Source: an uncultured Eubacteriales bacterium
GTDB taxonomy: Bacteria > Bacillota > Clostridia > Christensenellales > CAG-138
Reading direction: 5' to 3'
DNA length: 64,000 nucleotides
Assembly: GCA_900544965.1 (NCBI GenBank)
Contig: UQXE01000007.1
Span: forward strand, 3,860 to 67,859
In this document: one piece after another, positions 1 to 8,514 of the stretch
Layout of the letters: every line of letters begins with the position of its first letter
How positions within the stretch are numbered: the first letter of the stretch is position 1
Made by a program: the position numbers and the translations under genes
Notes under the pieces: generated by a model
Told to the model about the DNA's origin: nothing
The model's input: only the letters and a program-made list of their open reading frames with translations
The model's database searches: none

Positions 1-1269
1 TCCGAGCTTGATGAATACATCGAAAAGCGCGAAGAGGCCAAAAAGAGGGATCATAACAGGCTGGGAAGGGAGCTTGAGCTGTTTACGACGGTGGATATGA
101 TAGGACAGGGGCTTCCGATACTCCTCCCTAAGGGAGCGAAGGTGATACAGCTTCTGCAGCGCTTTGTGGAGGATGAGGAACAGCGGCGCGGCTATATGCT
201 GACCAAAACCCCGTTTATGGCCAAGAGCGACCTGTACAAGATATCGGGTCACTGGTACCATTACCGCGACGGCATGTTCATCATGGGGGATCCGGATGAT
301 GAGGAGAACGAAGCGCTTGCGCTCAGGCCGATGACATGCCCGTTTCAGTTTATGGCTTACCTCAATAAATCCCGCTCATACCGCGACCTTCCAATGCGGT
401 ACAACGAAACCTCAACCCTGTTCAGAAACGAATCGTCCGGCGAGATGCACGGGCTTATAAGGCTTAGGCAGTTTACAATCTCCGAGGGCCATCTGGCCTG
501 CAGGCCGGATCAGGTTGAGGACGAATTCAAGGGCTGTTTGGACCTGGCTGCTTTTATGCTAAAGACCCTGGGCCTTGATGAAGACGTGACGTACCGCTTT
601 TCAAAATGGGACGAAAACGACAGGGAGAAGTATATCGGCGGCAAGGAGAGCTGGGAAGCCACCCAGGATATGATGCGCAGCATACTCAAAGACCTTAACG
701 TGGACTTTGAGGAGGCGGATGGAGAGGCGGCGTTTTATGGTCCAAAGCTCGACATACAGATCAAAAATGTTCACGGCAAAGAGGATACCCTTATCACGAT
801 TCAGATAGATTTCCAGCTTGCCGAGCGGTTTGGCATGACGTATGTCGACTCGGACGGAACCAAGAAATATCCTTACGTCATACACCGCACTTCAATCGGA
901 TGCTATGAGCGCACGTTGGCGCTGTTGATAGAAAAGTATGCGGGAGCCTTCCCCGTGTGGCTGGCTCCGGTGCAGGTAAAGGTGCTCGCCATGACGGACC
1001 GCACGCACGACGCCGCGCTAAAGATATCAGGCGACCTGGAGCGGCTTGGAATAAGAGCCGAATGCGACCTGCGCAACGAGAAGATAGGCTTTAAGATAAG
1101 GGAAGCGCAGGTGCAAAAGACGCCATATATGCTTATAATAGGGGATAAAGAGGTGGAAAACGGCGTTGTCGCGGTAAGGGCGCGCAAGGAGGGCGACCTT
1201 GGGACGATGCCGCTGGACGATTTTATAATCAGGATAGGCCGTGAGATAGACACGAAGGCCAGGGACTAA
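1..1269 (+). CDS. thrS: Threonyl-tRNA synthetase, 3' part (5' end outside window)
   Basis: Charges tRNA-Thr with threonine in the cytoplasm (class II synthetase). The frame is open from base 1, so the N-terminus lies upstream; the visible part starts just before the RxLGRELELF segment that opens the catalytic core. Motif 2 is seen in the FRNESSG...MHGLIRLRQFT stretch, the zinc-ligand cysteine in PMTCPF, and motif 3 in GCYERTLALLIEKY, followed by the anticodon-binding domain to the C-terminus. The segment after motif 2 reads TISEGH where typical bacterial enzymes have a TQDDAH-like sequence, which suggests a divergent ThrRS subgroup. Whether it has TGS and editing domains cannot be seen. Confidence 0.95.
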   Translation, partial: SELDEYIEKREEAKKRDHNRLGRELELFTTVDMIGQGLPILLPKGAKVIQLLQRFVEDEEQRRGYMLTKTPFMAKSDLYKISGHWYHYRDGMFIMGDPDDEENEALALRPMTCPFQFMAYLNKSRSYRDLPMRYNETSTLFRNESSGEMHGLIRLRQFTISEGHLACRPDQVEDEFKGCLDLAAFMLKTLGLDEDVTYRFSKWDENDREKYIGGKESWEATQDMMRSILKDLNVDFEEADGEAAFYGPKLDIQIKNVHGKEDTLITIQIDFQLAERFGMTYVDSDGTKKYPYVIHRTSIGCYERTLALLIEKYAGAFPVWLAPVQVKVLAMTDRTHDAALKISGDLERLGIRAECDLRNEKIGFKIREAQVQKTPYMLIIGDKEVENGVVAVRARKEGDLGTMPLDDFIIRIGREIDTKARD

Positions 1270-1297
1270 CCCCCGCGTGCTGGAATCAAACCGCATT

Positions 1298-1465
1298 GGC
1301 CGTACACGCCGCCCATAATTATGGATTTTGATATTTGCCTCCGGCGGCTTAGAACCTTTTTCGCGAAAAAGGTTCTAAGAACTCCAAAAAATGCACAGGG
1401 GATAGTATAAGCTTTGGGCATTACCAAAGTATAATCCATCAAAAGCCGGCGGCGTGTACGCCGGT
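1298..1465. repeat. Foldback element with terminal inverted repeats and a central perfect palindrome
   Basis: A non-coding stretch is bounded by GTACACGCCGCC (within 1300-1314) and its inverse GGCGGCGTGTAC (about 1448-1460). In its middle, 1348-1379, lies a 32-base perfect palindrome whose half is CTTAGAACCTTTTTCG. The arrangement resembles a MITE or other non-autonomous dispersed repeat. It could also act as a terminator or mRNA end structure for thrS. Only one copy is seen in this window, so dispersal is inferred from form alone. Confidence 0.45.
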
Positions 1466-1573
1466 CTTTTGATACCTTGGGAGCGAACAAAGAAAATCCA
1501 AACACAAAAAACCAAACGTTGTTTTTCGGGATTTCAAAGGGGACTTAGTCCCCGTGGCGGGGTGACCGGCCCT

Positions 1574-1595
1574 CCGTCAGCCGACGGCATTTTTT
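1574..1595 (+). terminator. Rho-independent terminator before the mreB-like gene
   Basis: A compact hairpin CCGTC-AGCC-GACGG is followed by CATTTTTT. It closes the long non-coding region after thrS. The rest of 1270-1707 beyond this hairpin and the foldback element shows no gene; a small CCCCG/CGGGG hairpin sits at about 1550. Confidence 0.6.
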
Positions 1596-1707
1596 ACAAT
1601 CCGCACTACTATCGCCCAAATTAACCTGTTAAAACCTATAAATGGGCGTATACCGGTTTTTTACCATGGGAATAATACCCATATATCAACTGATGGAGGG
1701 TATTGCC

Positions 1708-2814
1708 ATGGCCATTTCGGTTTTAAATCGGTTTTCACAGGATCTTGCCATTGATCTTGGAACTGTTAATACGCTAATCGCCCGAAAGGGGTGGGGAATC
1801 CTGCTTAGGGAGAAGAGCGTGGTTGCGGTATCCAACGCTGTAAAAAATGAGGTCGTAGCCATTGGAAGCTCCGCACCCGAGGTTTCGGGCAGGGTTCCAG
1901 GCGGGATAAGCCTGGTTCAGCCGCTTCGCGACGGCGTAATATCGGATATATCCCTTGCCTGCGTAATGCTTTCAGGCTTTATAAAAAAGGCGCTTGGAAA
2001 AAGGCCCAGGCTGTTTGGCATAAACGTGGTGGTATGCGTGCCTGGATGCATAACCCAGGTAGAGCAGGCCGCCATAGAGGAAGCGGCCCATTCGGCGGGA
2101 GCGCGCAGCGTGACGGTCGTCGAGGAATCGCTTGCCGCGGCGGTTGGCGCGGATCTGCCAGTATACGGGCCAACGGCATCGATGGTAGTGGACATAGGGG
2201 GCGGAACCACGGACGCGGCCGTGATATCGCTTGGCGGAATTGCGGCCTCAAATTCGGTGCGAACGGGCGGGACCCATATAAACGAAGCCATAATAGCTTA
2301 CCTGCGCCAGAAGACGGGAATCACCATAGGCGATAAGACGGCGGAACAGGTAAAGCTTTCCGTGGGGCTTGAGCCATCTGATCCGGACATGATTATGCGC
2401 ATAAAAGGCCGCAGGATGGATACGGGCCTGCCCGACGCAGTCCATATATCAGCGTGCGAGCTGGCGGGAGCCATGGAAGAGCCGGCCTCCAGGATTGTGG
2501 AGGCTGTTGTGGATACGCTGGCCGGCACGCCTCCGGAGCTGGCGGGCGACATAATAGATACAGGCATAGTGCTGACAGGCGGAGGAGCCCTGTTGAAGGG
2601 GCTTTGCGCGCGCATAGAGAGCGCCACCGGCCTGCCGGTGATGGTAGCCGAATCGAGCATGGACTGCGTAATAACGGGCGCGCTCAGGCTGCTGGAAAGG
2701 CGCGGGACGCTTCCAGAGCCCATGTACGCCTCCGGTTCGGCAAACGCCAAGCTGGGAAACCCGGGAGAGTTTGCACGGCAGCCTGACGCAAACGTACAGC
2801 ACAATGCCCGCTGA
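1708..2814 (+). CDS. Actin-like MreB/Mbl family protein
   Basis: Actin-like ATPase that in rod-shaped bacteria polymerises under the membrane and guides wall synthesis. The N-terminal phosphate-1 loop reads DLGTVNTL, the phosphate-2 loop DIGGGTTDAAVIS, and the adenosine motif TGGGALLKGL, all in the order expected. The start is set at 1708 because GGAGGG lies eight bases upstream; an in-frame ATG at 1642 has no comparable site. At 368 residues it is somewhat longer than typical MreB (about 335-345), with a C-terminal tail of about 30 polar residues after the last core helix. It stands alone without mreC or mreD, so it could be an Mbl/MreBH-type paralogue. A hairpin terminator follows. Confidence 0.85.
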   Translation: MAISVLNRFSQDLAIDLGTVNTLIARKGWGILLREKSVVAVSNAVKNEVVAIGSSAPEVSGRVPGGISLVQPLRDGVISDISLACVMLSGFIKKALGKRPRLFGINVVVCVPGCITQVEQAAIEEAAHSAGARSVTVVEESLAAAVGADLPVYGPTASMVVDIGGGTTDAAVISLGGIAASNSVRTGGTHINEAIIAYLRQKTGITIGDKTAEQVKLSVGLEPSDPDMIMRIKGRRMDTGLPDAVHISACELAGAMEEPASRIVEAVVDTLAGTPPELAGDIIDTGIVLTGGGALLKGLCARIESATGLPVMVAESSMDCVITGALRLLERRGTLPEPMYASGSANAKLGNPGEFARQPDANVQHNAR

Positions 2815-2841
2815 GGCATAAATAAAGTAACTAGCAGGAAG

Positions 2842-2878
2842 AGGCCGTGGGAAAACGCCGCGGCCTTGGATTTTATTT
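2842..2878 (+). terminator. Terminator after the mreB-like gene
   Basis: Arms AGGCCGTGG (2842-2850) and CCGCGGCCT (2858-2866) pair with one G-U, enclose a seven-base loop and are followed by TGGATTTTATTT. Confidence 0.6.
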
Positions 2879-3007
2879 GCATATGGAATCGACAATATAT
2901 TAAGTATATGGTACGCTTATATTGATGTATAGTACATACAGTATGAAGCAAGGTATACTTAAGATCGGCATCCATTTTATTCAAAAGTTAGTAGGAGGCT
3001 GTATGAC

Positions 3008-3661
3008 ATGAAACGATCAATTAAAATGGCTATAACAATAATTTTAGTTGTTGTTATATTATCGGCTGCATATCCGAGCGGGGCTTACATGGAAACGGGG
3101 GAGATAACCCAAGACATTAACAGGAAGTGGACGGTAGTTAAGGATGGGGATTATAGAAATAAATACAGCGACCCATCGGTTTTGAACAACATAATTAATA
3201 ATGATTCGAAAACCACTTTGCAGCTTCAAAGGCTGGAGGATTACTTCACCAGCATTTCGATTCACGGGGACGCTTCCGAAAACAGGACATATCCAAACTA
3301 TTTTGGGGGCAAATACATAAACGAAAACGGTGAATTGGTAATATGCCTGTCAGATAATACTATAGAAAATAGAAACCTTATGGAAGAAGCGGCTGGCGGC
3401 GGCATAGCGTTTAAAAGCGTCAAGCATTCATATAACGAGCTCAGCACGGCCAAACAAAATCTTACCAGATGGGTAGGCGCATGCATTGAAAAGGACGGCG
3501 CTCCGGACGGATTATATGGCTGGGGCATAGGGAATGAGATGAACTGCCTGATGGTTGACGTCAAATATGAATCCGAAGAGCTATTTAGACAGGTATATGA
3601 TGCGACCGGAAGATTTTCAGGGATAGTGTTTAATATAATGGAGGATACGGGAGCGATATAG
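3008..3661 (+). CDS. Secreted protein resembling the pro-region of clostridial S1 proteases
   Basis: The first 30 residues form a signal peptide: MKRSIK, then a hydrophobic run ending near PSGAYM. AGGAGG at 2993-2998 fixes the start. The middle contains NYFGGKYINENGELVICLSD. This resembles the YxGGxYIxxxGxLVV segment known from N-terminal regions of secreted trypsin-like (S1) proteases in Bacillota. No catalytic His-Asp-Ser domain follows: the protein ends after 217 residues. It could be a free-standing inhibitor or pro-domain, or an independent secreted protein; function is not known. It has its own short intergenic region on both sides and a downstream hairpin. Confidence 0.6.
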   Translation: MKRSIKMAITIILVVVILSAAYPSGAYMETGEITQDINRKWTVVKDGDYRNKYSDPSVLNNIINNDSKTTLQLQRLEDYFTSISIHGDASENRTYPNYFGGKYINENGELVICLSDNTIENRNLMEEAAGGGIAFKSVKHSYNELSTAKQNLTRWVGACIEKDGAPDGLYGWGIGNEMNCLMVDVKYESEELFRQVYDATGRFSGIVFNIMEDTGAI

Positions 3662-3688
3662 GAAGGATTGACGATTGGGTACAGAAAC

Positions 3689-3713
3689 AGGGCTTGACGG
3701 TAAATCAAGCCTT
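3689..3713 (+). terminator. Hairpin after the secreted protein gene
   Basis: CAGGGCTTGA and TCAAGCCTTG pair over ten positions (one G-U) around a short loop 28 bases after the stop codon. There is no T-run, so its use as a terminator is uncertain. It touches the -35 box of the promoter at 3712. Confidence 0.4.
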
Positions 3714-3740
3714 GTACGTAAGGGTTAATTGCAGTATAAT
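3712..3740 (+). promoter_or_regulatory. Sigma-A type promoter for a putative antisense RNA
   Basis: TTGTAC (3712-3717), a 17-base spacer and a perfect TATAAT (3735-3740). No plus-strand gene follows for over 500 bases; the predicted transcript runs against the small hydrophobic peptide gene at 3833-3901 on the other strand. Confidence 0.55.
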
Positions 3741-3746
3741 GTAATA

Positions 3747-3910
3747 AGAGCCGATGCTGAAAGGTAAGCGCGCTTTATCTGAATGGAACTTCACCCTTTA
3801 AAGTTGAAAGCTCATAGGGTGGAGTTCTAATACTATCTACAAAGTAGATATATAAACGCAAACACAGTTACGATAAACATACCAAAGGCCATTTCTTTCA
3901 TGTGCATTAA
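3747..3910 (+). ncRNA. Putative antisense (antitoxin) RNA, 3' end not defined
   Basis: A transcript started by the promoter at 3712-3740 would first form the hairpin 3786-3797 with 3816-3827 (12 positions, one G-U) and then be complementary to the whole small peptide gene and its ribosome binding site. This is the layout of type I antitoxin RNAs. The 3' end is arbitrary: no clear terminator is seen. Confidence 0.3.
3833..3901 (-). CDS. Small hydrophobic peptide, candidate holin-like type I toxin
   Basis: Twenty-two codons, too short for usual gene finding, encode MKEMAFGMFIVTVF followed by AFIYLLCR: one membrane-spanning helix with a charged residue at each end. AGGAGG lies nine bases before this ATG; another in-frame ATG six bases earlier is only three bases from it and is less likely. 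The MAFGMFIV core resembles the pattern of small putative holin-like toxins of Bacillota (Hol_Tox/Fst-like group), which insert into the membrane. An extended -10 promoter lies upstream on the same strand and a convergent promoter points at it. Function is inferred from size, hydrophobicity and layout. Confidence 0.45.
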   Translation of the reverse strand: MKEMAFGMFIVTVFAFIYLLCR

Positions 3911-3960
3911 CCTCCTCTCGAACATATAATAGCAACTCCGCACATCGGCTCATACATATA

Positions 3961-3989
3961 TGTATACCACACGTATTCGAGCAAATCAA
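3961..3989 (-). promoter_or_regulatory. Promoter of the small peptide gene, with overlapping palindrome
   Basis: On the minus strand: TTGATT, a 17-base spacer, and TATACA preceded by TGG (extended -10). A 14-base perfect palindrome, ATACATATATGTAT (3952-3965), overlaps the -10 box and could be an operator. Confidence 0.5.
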
Positions 3990-4132
3990 GTCCTAAGTAA
4001 AGAAAAACTCTACTGAACAAAAATAGCCCCCTATTATAAAGAAGAACTTGATTATTTATTTATCTACATGATATTATTATTCGTCAGGTGTAATCCTGAG
4101 GATTGAAATAGTAGGGGTTGACTTTATTTAGT

Positions 4133-4178
4133 AAATTATATGTGGACGCCGAGATATCGCGGCGTCCACATATAATTT
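4133..4178. terminator. Strong 19-bp inverted repeat
   Basis: Arms 4133-4151 and 4160-4178 are perfectly complementary over 19 bases around an eight-base loop. It lies between the toxin-like locus and argS. T-rich ends on both sides fit a bidirectional terminator, though the stem is unusually long. Apart from the features listed, 3662-4301 shows no other gene. Confidence 0.5.
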
Positions 4179-4242
4179 GTACCTCATTGTACTGTTTCAA
4201 ACTCAATTCCAAACTCCCCCACGCCCAATCCCCTCCATTCCC

Positions 4243-4271
4243 TTGACATAACGGGCAATGATCTATAAAAT
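4243..4271 (+). promoter_or_regulatory. Promoter of argS
   Basis: TTGACA (4243-4248), 17-base spacer, TAAAAT (4266-4271), 30 bases before the argS start. No T-box leader is present. Confidence 0.6.
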
Positions 4272-4301
4272 AACAAGTTAACAAGCGATAGGAGTAAGGA
4301 C

Positions 4302-5996
4302 ATGGAAATAAAGCAAGCGCTGTCAAATATCATCGCGGAGCGTGCGGGATTGCAGCCCTGCGATGTAATGGAATGGTTTGAAACGCCCAAGGACCCGGCA
4401 ATGGGGGACGTGGCGTTTCCGTGCTTCAGGCTTGCAAAGGCGATGCGAAAACCGCCCAATGCGATAGCGGCCGAGCTGGCCGACGGGCTGGCGCTGCCAG
4501 ACGGGGTATGCCGGGCGGAAGCGGCGGGCGGCTACCTGAACTTCTTTGCCGACAAGTCCTCGTTTGCTGAAAACACCCTGAAGCGGGTTTTTGCGGAGGG
4601 CGAAGGTTACGGCGGCTCCTCACGCGGCAGCGGAAAGACGGTGTGCCTGGATTATTCGTCTATCAATATCGCAAAGCCGTTCCACATTGGCCATCTAAGC
4701 AGCACGGCTATCGGAAACGCTTTGAGGCGCATCTATGACCATCTTGGCTACAGGACGGTCAGCATAAACCACCTTGGCGACTGGGGGACCCAGTTTGGCA
4801 AGATGATCCTGGCATATAAGCTGTGGGGGGATCGTGAAAGCGTGGAAAACGGATCGGTGCGCGAGCTGATGAGGCTCTATGTGCGCTTTCATGACGAGGC
4901 TGAAAAGGACCCCTCATTGAACGATCAGGCGCGCGCCTGGTTCAGACGCATAGAGGAACACGACCCGGAGGCCTGGGAGCTGTTTGAATGGTTCAAGGAT
5001 ATAACGCTTAAAGAGGTTGGAAGGGTATACGAACTATTAGGCGTTGAGTTTGACAGCTATCTTGGCGAGAGCTTTTATGAGGACAAAATGGCGCCCGTGG
5101 TCGATGAATTGAGGCAAAAGGGCCTGCTGAAGGTGGACCAGGGCGCGTCTATAGTGGATTTAACGGATTACTCCATGCCGCCATGCATTATATTGCGCTC
5201 GGACGGCGCGACCTTATACGCTACGCGCGACCTTGCAACGGCTATCTACCGCAAAGACGAGTACAATTTTGACAAGATGCTCTATGTGGTGGCCTATCAG
5301 CAAAACCTCCATTTCCAGCAGCTCTTCAAGGTGCTCGGGCTTATGGGAAGGGACTGGGTAAGGGACTGCGTTCATGTAAACTTCGGCATGGTGAGCATGA
5401 AGGAGGGGACGCTGTCCACGAGGAAGGGCCAGGTCGTCTTCCTGGAGGACGTTTTAAACGCCTCGATTGAAAAAACCTATAAAATTATAGAAGAAAAAAG
5501 CCCGGATCTCGACGATAAGGCGGCGGTGGCCCGCCAGGTCGGCGTGGGAGCCGTAGTTTGGGGGGTACTGTACAACAACAGGATAAAGGACATAGTGTTT
5601 TCGTGGGACAAGGCGCTTAACTTTGATGGTGAAACCGGCCCCTACGCCCAATACACCCATGCCCGCTGCTGCTCCGTTATTAGAAAGGCGGGGGGATATG
5701 ACAGGCATAGCATAGATTATTCAATACTTACGGATGGGTATTCGGCCGCCCTGATAAGGGCCATAGCCGATTTCCCGCAGGCGGTGCTGGACGCGGCGGA
5801 TAAGTACGAGCCTTATGTGGTGTCGCGCGCGGTTATAAACGTATGCTCATGCTTCAATAAGTTTTATTATGAGCTTAGAATTATGGACGACGACAGCGCC
5901 GTGAGAAACGCGCGCCTTGCCCTAACCGACGCGGCGCGCACTGTGATATCAACCGGCCTGCGGCTTGTCGGGCTTAACGCGCCCGAAAGGATGTAA
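4302..5996 (+). CDS. argS: Arginyl-tRNA synthetase
   Basis: Class I synthetase that charges tRNA-Arg. The HIGH signature is at residues 128-131 (KPFHIGHLSS) and a KMSKS-like loop appears as LSTRKGQVV. An N-terminal Add-1 domain and the C-terminal DALR anticodon-binding domain, ending in a GLRLVGLNAPERM tail, are both present. At 564 residues the length is normal. The start has AGGAG at 4290-4294. serS follows after 39 bases, so argS and serS are probably cotranscribed. Confidence 0.97.
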   Translation: MEIKQALSNIIAERAGLQPCDVMEWFETPKDPAMGDVAFPCFRLAKAMRKPPNAIAAELADGLALPDGVCRAEAAGGYLNFFADKSSFAENTLKRVFAEGEGYGGSSRGSGKTVCLDYSSINIAKPFHIGHLSSTAIGNALRRIYDHLGYRTVSINHLGDWGTQFGKMILAYKLWGDRESVENGSVRELMRLYVRFHDEAEKDPSLNDQARAWFRRIEEHDPEAWELFEWFKDITLKEVGRVYELLGVEFDSYLGESFYEDKMAPVVDELRQKGLLKVDQGASIVDLTDYSMPPCIILRSDGATLYATRDLATAIYRKDEYNFDKMLYVVAYQQNLHFQQLFKVLGLMGRDWVRDCVHVNFGMVSMKEGTLSTRKGQVVFLEDVLNASIEKTYKIIEEKSPDLDDKAAVARQVGVGAVVWGVLYNNRIKDIVFSWDKALNFDGETGPYAQYTHARCCSVIRKAGGYDRHSIDYSILTDGYSAALIRAIADFPQAVLDAADKYEPYVVSRAVINVCSCFNKFYYELRIMDDDSAVRNARLALTDAARTVISTGLRLVGLNAPERM

Positions 5997-6035
5997 GGTT
6001 AAAAAGGATACCAATTAACAGATGGAGGGAAAGCT

Positions 6036-7304
6036 ATGCTTGATATAAAACGAATCAGGCAAAATCCGCAGGCGCTTGAAAGCGCTATGCGGGCGCGCGG
6101 AAATAAGGGGGCGGACGTGTCCGGACTGTTGGAGCTGGATAGACGGCGCAGGGCTATGATGCAGGAGGCCGAGGCGCTAAAGGCCAGGAGAAACGAAGTG
6201 TCGGCGCAGATCCCACGCATGAAGGGCGAGGGCAGGGACGTTTCGGACCTGATGGCCCAGATGAAGGAAACGGCAGCCAGGATAAAGGAATATGACGCCA
6301 GGCTGAGCGCAATCGACGGCGAGCTTGACAACATGCTTCTCAGCATTCCGAATATGCCGCATGAGAGCGTTCCGGAAGGGGACGACGATGGGGATAATCT
6401 TGAGCTTAGGAGAGTGCTAACGCCGAGAGAGTTTGATTTTGAGCCAAAGCCGCATTGGGATATAGGGGAGCGCCTGGGTATACTCGACTTTGCCGCGGCG
6501 GCCAAGATAACCGGAGCCAGGTTTACGGTGTACAGGGGTCTGGGCGCAAGGCTTGAGCGGGCGGTAATAAATTATTTTCTCAATACGCACACCTCCAACG
6601 GGTATACGGAGATATTCCCTCCGTATATGGTAAACAGGGCTGCGATGACCGGCACGGGCCAGCTTCCCAAATTTGAAGAGGACGCGTTTAAGGTTGCGGA
6701 TACAGATTATTTTTTAATCCCTACCGCCGAGGTACCCGTGACAAACCTGTTCAGGGGCGATATACTGTCCGCGGAAGAGCTTCCGGTTAAGTACTGCGCG
6801 TACAGCGTTTGCTTCCGCTCCGAGGCCGGAAGCGCCGGAAGGGATACACGGGGTCTTATCCGCCAGCACCAGTTCAACAAGGTGGAGCTTGTGAAGTTTA
6901 CAAAGCCGGAGGATTCCTATAACGAGCTGGAAACGCTTACAAGCGACGCCGAGGCCCTGCTAAGGGAGCTGGGACTGCCATACAGGGTGGTTTCACTGTC
7001 AACGGGCGATCTGGGCTTTTCCAGCGCCAAGACCTATGATATTGAGGTCTGGCTGCCGAGCTACGGCCGCTATGTTGAAATCAGCTCCTGCTCCAATTAT
7101 GAGGATTTCCAGGCCAGGCGCGCTTCGATAAGATTCCGCAGGGACAAGGGCTCAAAGCCCGAATTGGTGCATACGCTGAATGGCTCGGGATTGGCTGTGG
7201 GGCGTACCGTGGCGGCCATTTTGGAAAACTACCAGAGGGAAGACGGCGGCGTCGACGTTCCGGAGGTATTAAAGCCATACATGGGCCGCGATTTGATCTT
7301 TTAG
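6036..7304 (+). CDS. serS: Seryl-tRNA synthetase
   Basis: Class II synthetase that charges tRNA-Ser (and tRNA-Sec where present). The first 100 residues form the helical tRNA-binding arm, rich in Arg, Lys and Glu. Motif 2 is seen in [21 protein letters not shown] and motif 3 in [16 protein letters not shown]. At 422 residues the length is normal. GGAGG lies before the start, and the gene follows argS closely. Confidence 0.97.
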   Translation: MLDIKRIRQNPQALESAMRARGNKGADVSGLLELDRRRRAMMQEAEALKARRNEVSAQIPRMKGEGRDVSDLMAQMKETAARIKEYDARLSAIDGELDNMLLSIPNMPHESVPEGDDDGDNLELRRVLTPREFDFEPKPHWDIGERLGILDFAAAAKITGARFTVYRGLGARLERAVINYFLNTHTSNGYTEIFPPYMVNRAAMTGTGQLPKFEEDAFKVADTDYFLIPTAEVPVTNLFRGDILSAEELPVKYCAYSVCFRSEAGSAGRDTRGLIRQHQFNKVELVKFTKPEDSYNELETLTSDAEALLRELGLPYRVVSLSTGDLGFSSAKTYDIEVWLPSYGRYVEISSCSNYEDFQARRASIRFRRDKGSKPELVHTLNGSGLAVGRTVAAILENYQREDGGVDVPEVLKPYMGRDLIF

Positions 7305-7407
7305 GCACGATAGGATAAAGCCGAAGCGGCTTTACTAATGCGGGGCGCACTGATAATATTAAGCGATAGACACCTTAAGTAACTTTAAATCTATTTCGGA
7401 GGCATAA

Positions 7408-8061
7408 ATGAAATCATTCGCCATTATAGGCATAGGGAACTTTGGCCGTTCCGTGGCGACAACGCTGTGCAAACTCGGCCATGAGGTGCTGGCGATGGAT
7501 ATCTCGGAGGACCGGGTACGCGACATCGCGGACCACGTTACCGCTGCGGTGCAGATAAACGTAACCGACGAGCGCGCTATGAAGCAGGTTGGCATAAGAA
7601 ACTTCGACTGTGTAATAATCAGCGTTGGAGAGGACATCAGGGCGTCGATACTGGCCACGGTGCTGTGCAAGGAGATGGGCGCCAAGCATGTCGTAGCGAA
7701 GGCTTCAGACGATATGCACGCTAAGATCTTGCTAAAGACGGGAGCGGATTCCGTGGTGCGGCCCGAGCATGAAAGCGGAGTTCGCCTTGCCCGCTCGCTG
7801 GTATCCGACAGCGTTATTGACTATCTGGACCTGTCCGACGAATACAGCATACATGAGATGCGCATACCCCGCGTATGGGTGGATAAGTCAATAATGAAAA
7901 TTGACGTCCGCCGCAATTACGCGATATCAATAATCGCGATTCGCAGGGGCGGTAGGATAATCGTGGCGATAGATCCGGAGCAGCCGCTGAAGGCGGACGA
8001 CATTTTGGTGATGATCGGATCCAACAAATCTTTAAAAAAGGTTGAGTCATTGGGCATATAA
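7408..8061 (+). CDS. ktrA: KtrA/TrkA-family potassium channel gating subunit
   Basis: Cytoplasmic RCK protein that forms rings under a Ktr/Trk potassium channel and gates it in response to nucleotides. The N-terminal Rossmann domain shows IGIGNFG near residue 8 and an acidic residue at the end of the second strand (AMDIS). A TrkA-C domain follows from about residue 135 with the pattern VDKSIMKIDVRRNY. It is 217 residues long with CGGAGG before the start. The membrane partner (KtrB) is not in this window. A terminator separates it from the V-ATPase operon, so they are independent transcripts, though both concern cation balance. Confidence 0.9.
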   Translation: MKSFAIIGIGNFGRSVATTLCKLGHEVLAMDISEDRVRDIADHVTAAVQINVTDERAMKQVGIRNFDCVIISVGEDIRASILATVLCKEMGAKHVVAKASDDMHAKILLKTGADSVVRPEHESGVRLARSLVSDSVIDYLDLSDEYSIHEMRIPRVWVDKSIMKIDVRRNYAISIIAIRRGGRIIVAIDPEQPLKADDILVMIGSNKSLKKVESLGI

Positions 8062-8094
8062 GCTGCTGAATCAGTTTATTGCTCCAGGGAGGCC

Positions 8095-8132
8095 TCCAGC
8101 ATCATATATAATGGTGCTGGACCTTGTTTTTT
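8095..8132 (+). terminator. Rho-independent terminator after ktrA
   Basis: TCCAGCA (8095-8101) pairs with TGCTGGA (8115-8121), followed by CCTTGTTTTTTG. Confidence 0.65.
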
Positions 8133-8202
8133 GTGAACATACTAAGGTAAAATAAACAATATGGGGGATTTTCACCCATCCCATTTGTCGGGAGGTGCGG
8201 CC

Positions 8203-8514
8203 ATGCCGTCATTAATTGAATCAATAAAAGAAGCTGAGGCAAAGGCGGCGGGGATACGCAGGGACGCGCTTGCGCAGGCCCGCGATATGGTGCTTCAGGC
8301 GGAAATCGACGCCGGGGCGCAGTTGGCAAGGGTGGCCGATGAATGCAGGGTTAAGCTTGTGTCGGCGCGCGAGGAGGCCGAATACGAGGGGCGTTCCATA
8401 GCTCAGGATATAGTGAGCCGGCGCGCGAACGAGGCGGGGAACATGTGCAAAAGAGCTGAAAAAAACCTGGATAAAGCGGCTTCATATATTTTTGAAAGGC
8501 TTGCCGAAGTATGA
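8203..8514 (+). CDS. V-type ATPase subunit G/H (peripheral stalk)
   Basis: First gene of the V-ATPase operon. The product is a 103-residue, almost wholly helical, charged Ala/Glu/Arg-rich protein, typical of the stalk subunit that pairs with subunit E. The start at 8203 is chosen because GGGAGG precedes it; an earlier in-frame ATG at 8161 has no site. It overlaps the next gene by four bases (ATGA), a sign of translational coupling. Sequence identity in this family is low, so the call rests on composition and position. Confidence 0.8.
   Translation: MPSLIESIKEAEAKAAGIRRDALAQARDMVLQAEIDAGAQLARVADECRVKLVSAREEAEYEGRSIAQDIVSRRANEAGNMCKRAEKNLDKAASYIFERLAEV

Noticed and set aside
2298..2984. 228-codon minus-strand frame over the mreB-like gene
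   Set aside because: It lies opposite a clear actin-like gene and has no ribosome binding site or family match.
4179..4301. T-box leader before argS
   Set aside because: The stretch is too short and lacks a T-box sequence and antiterminator.
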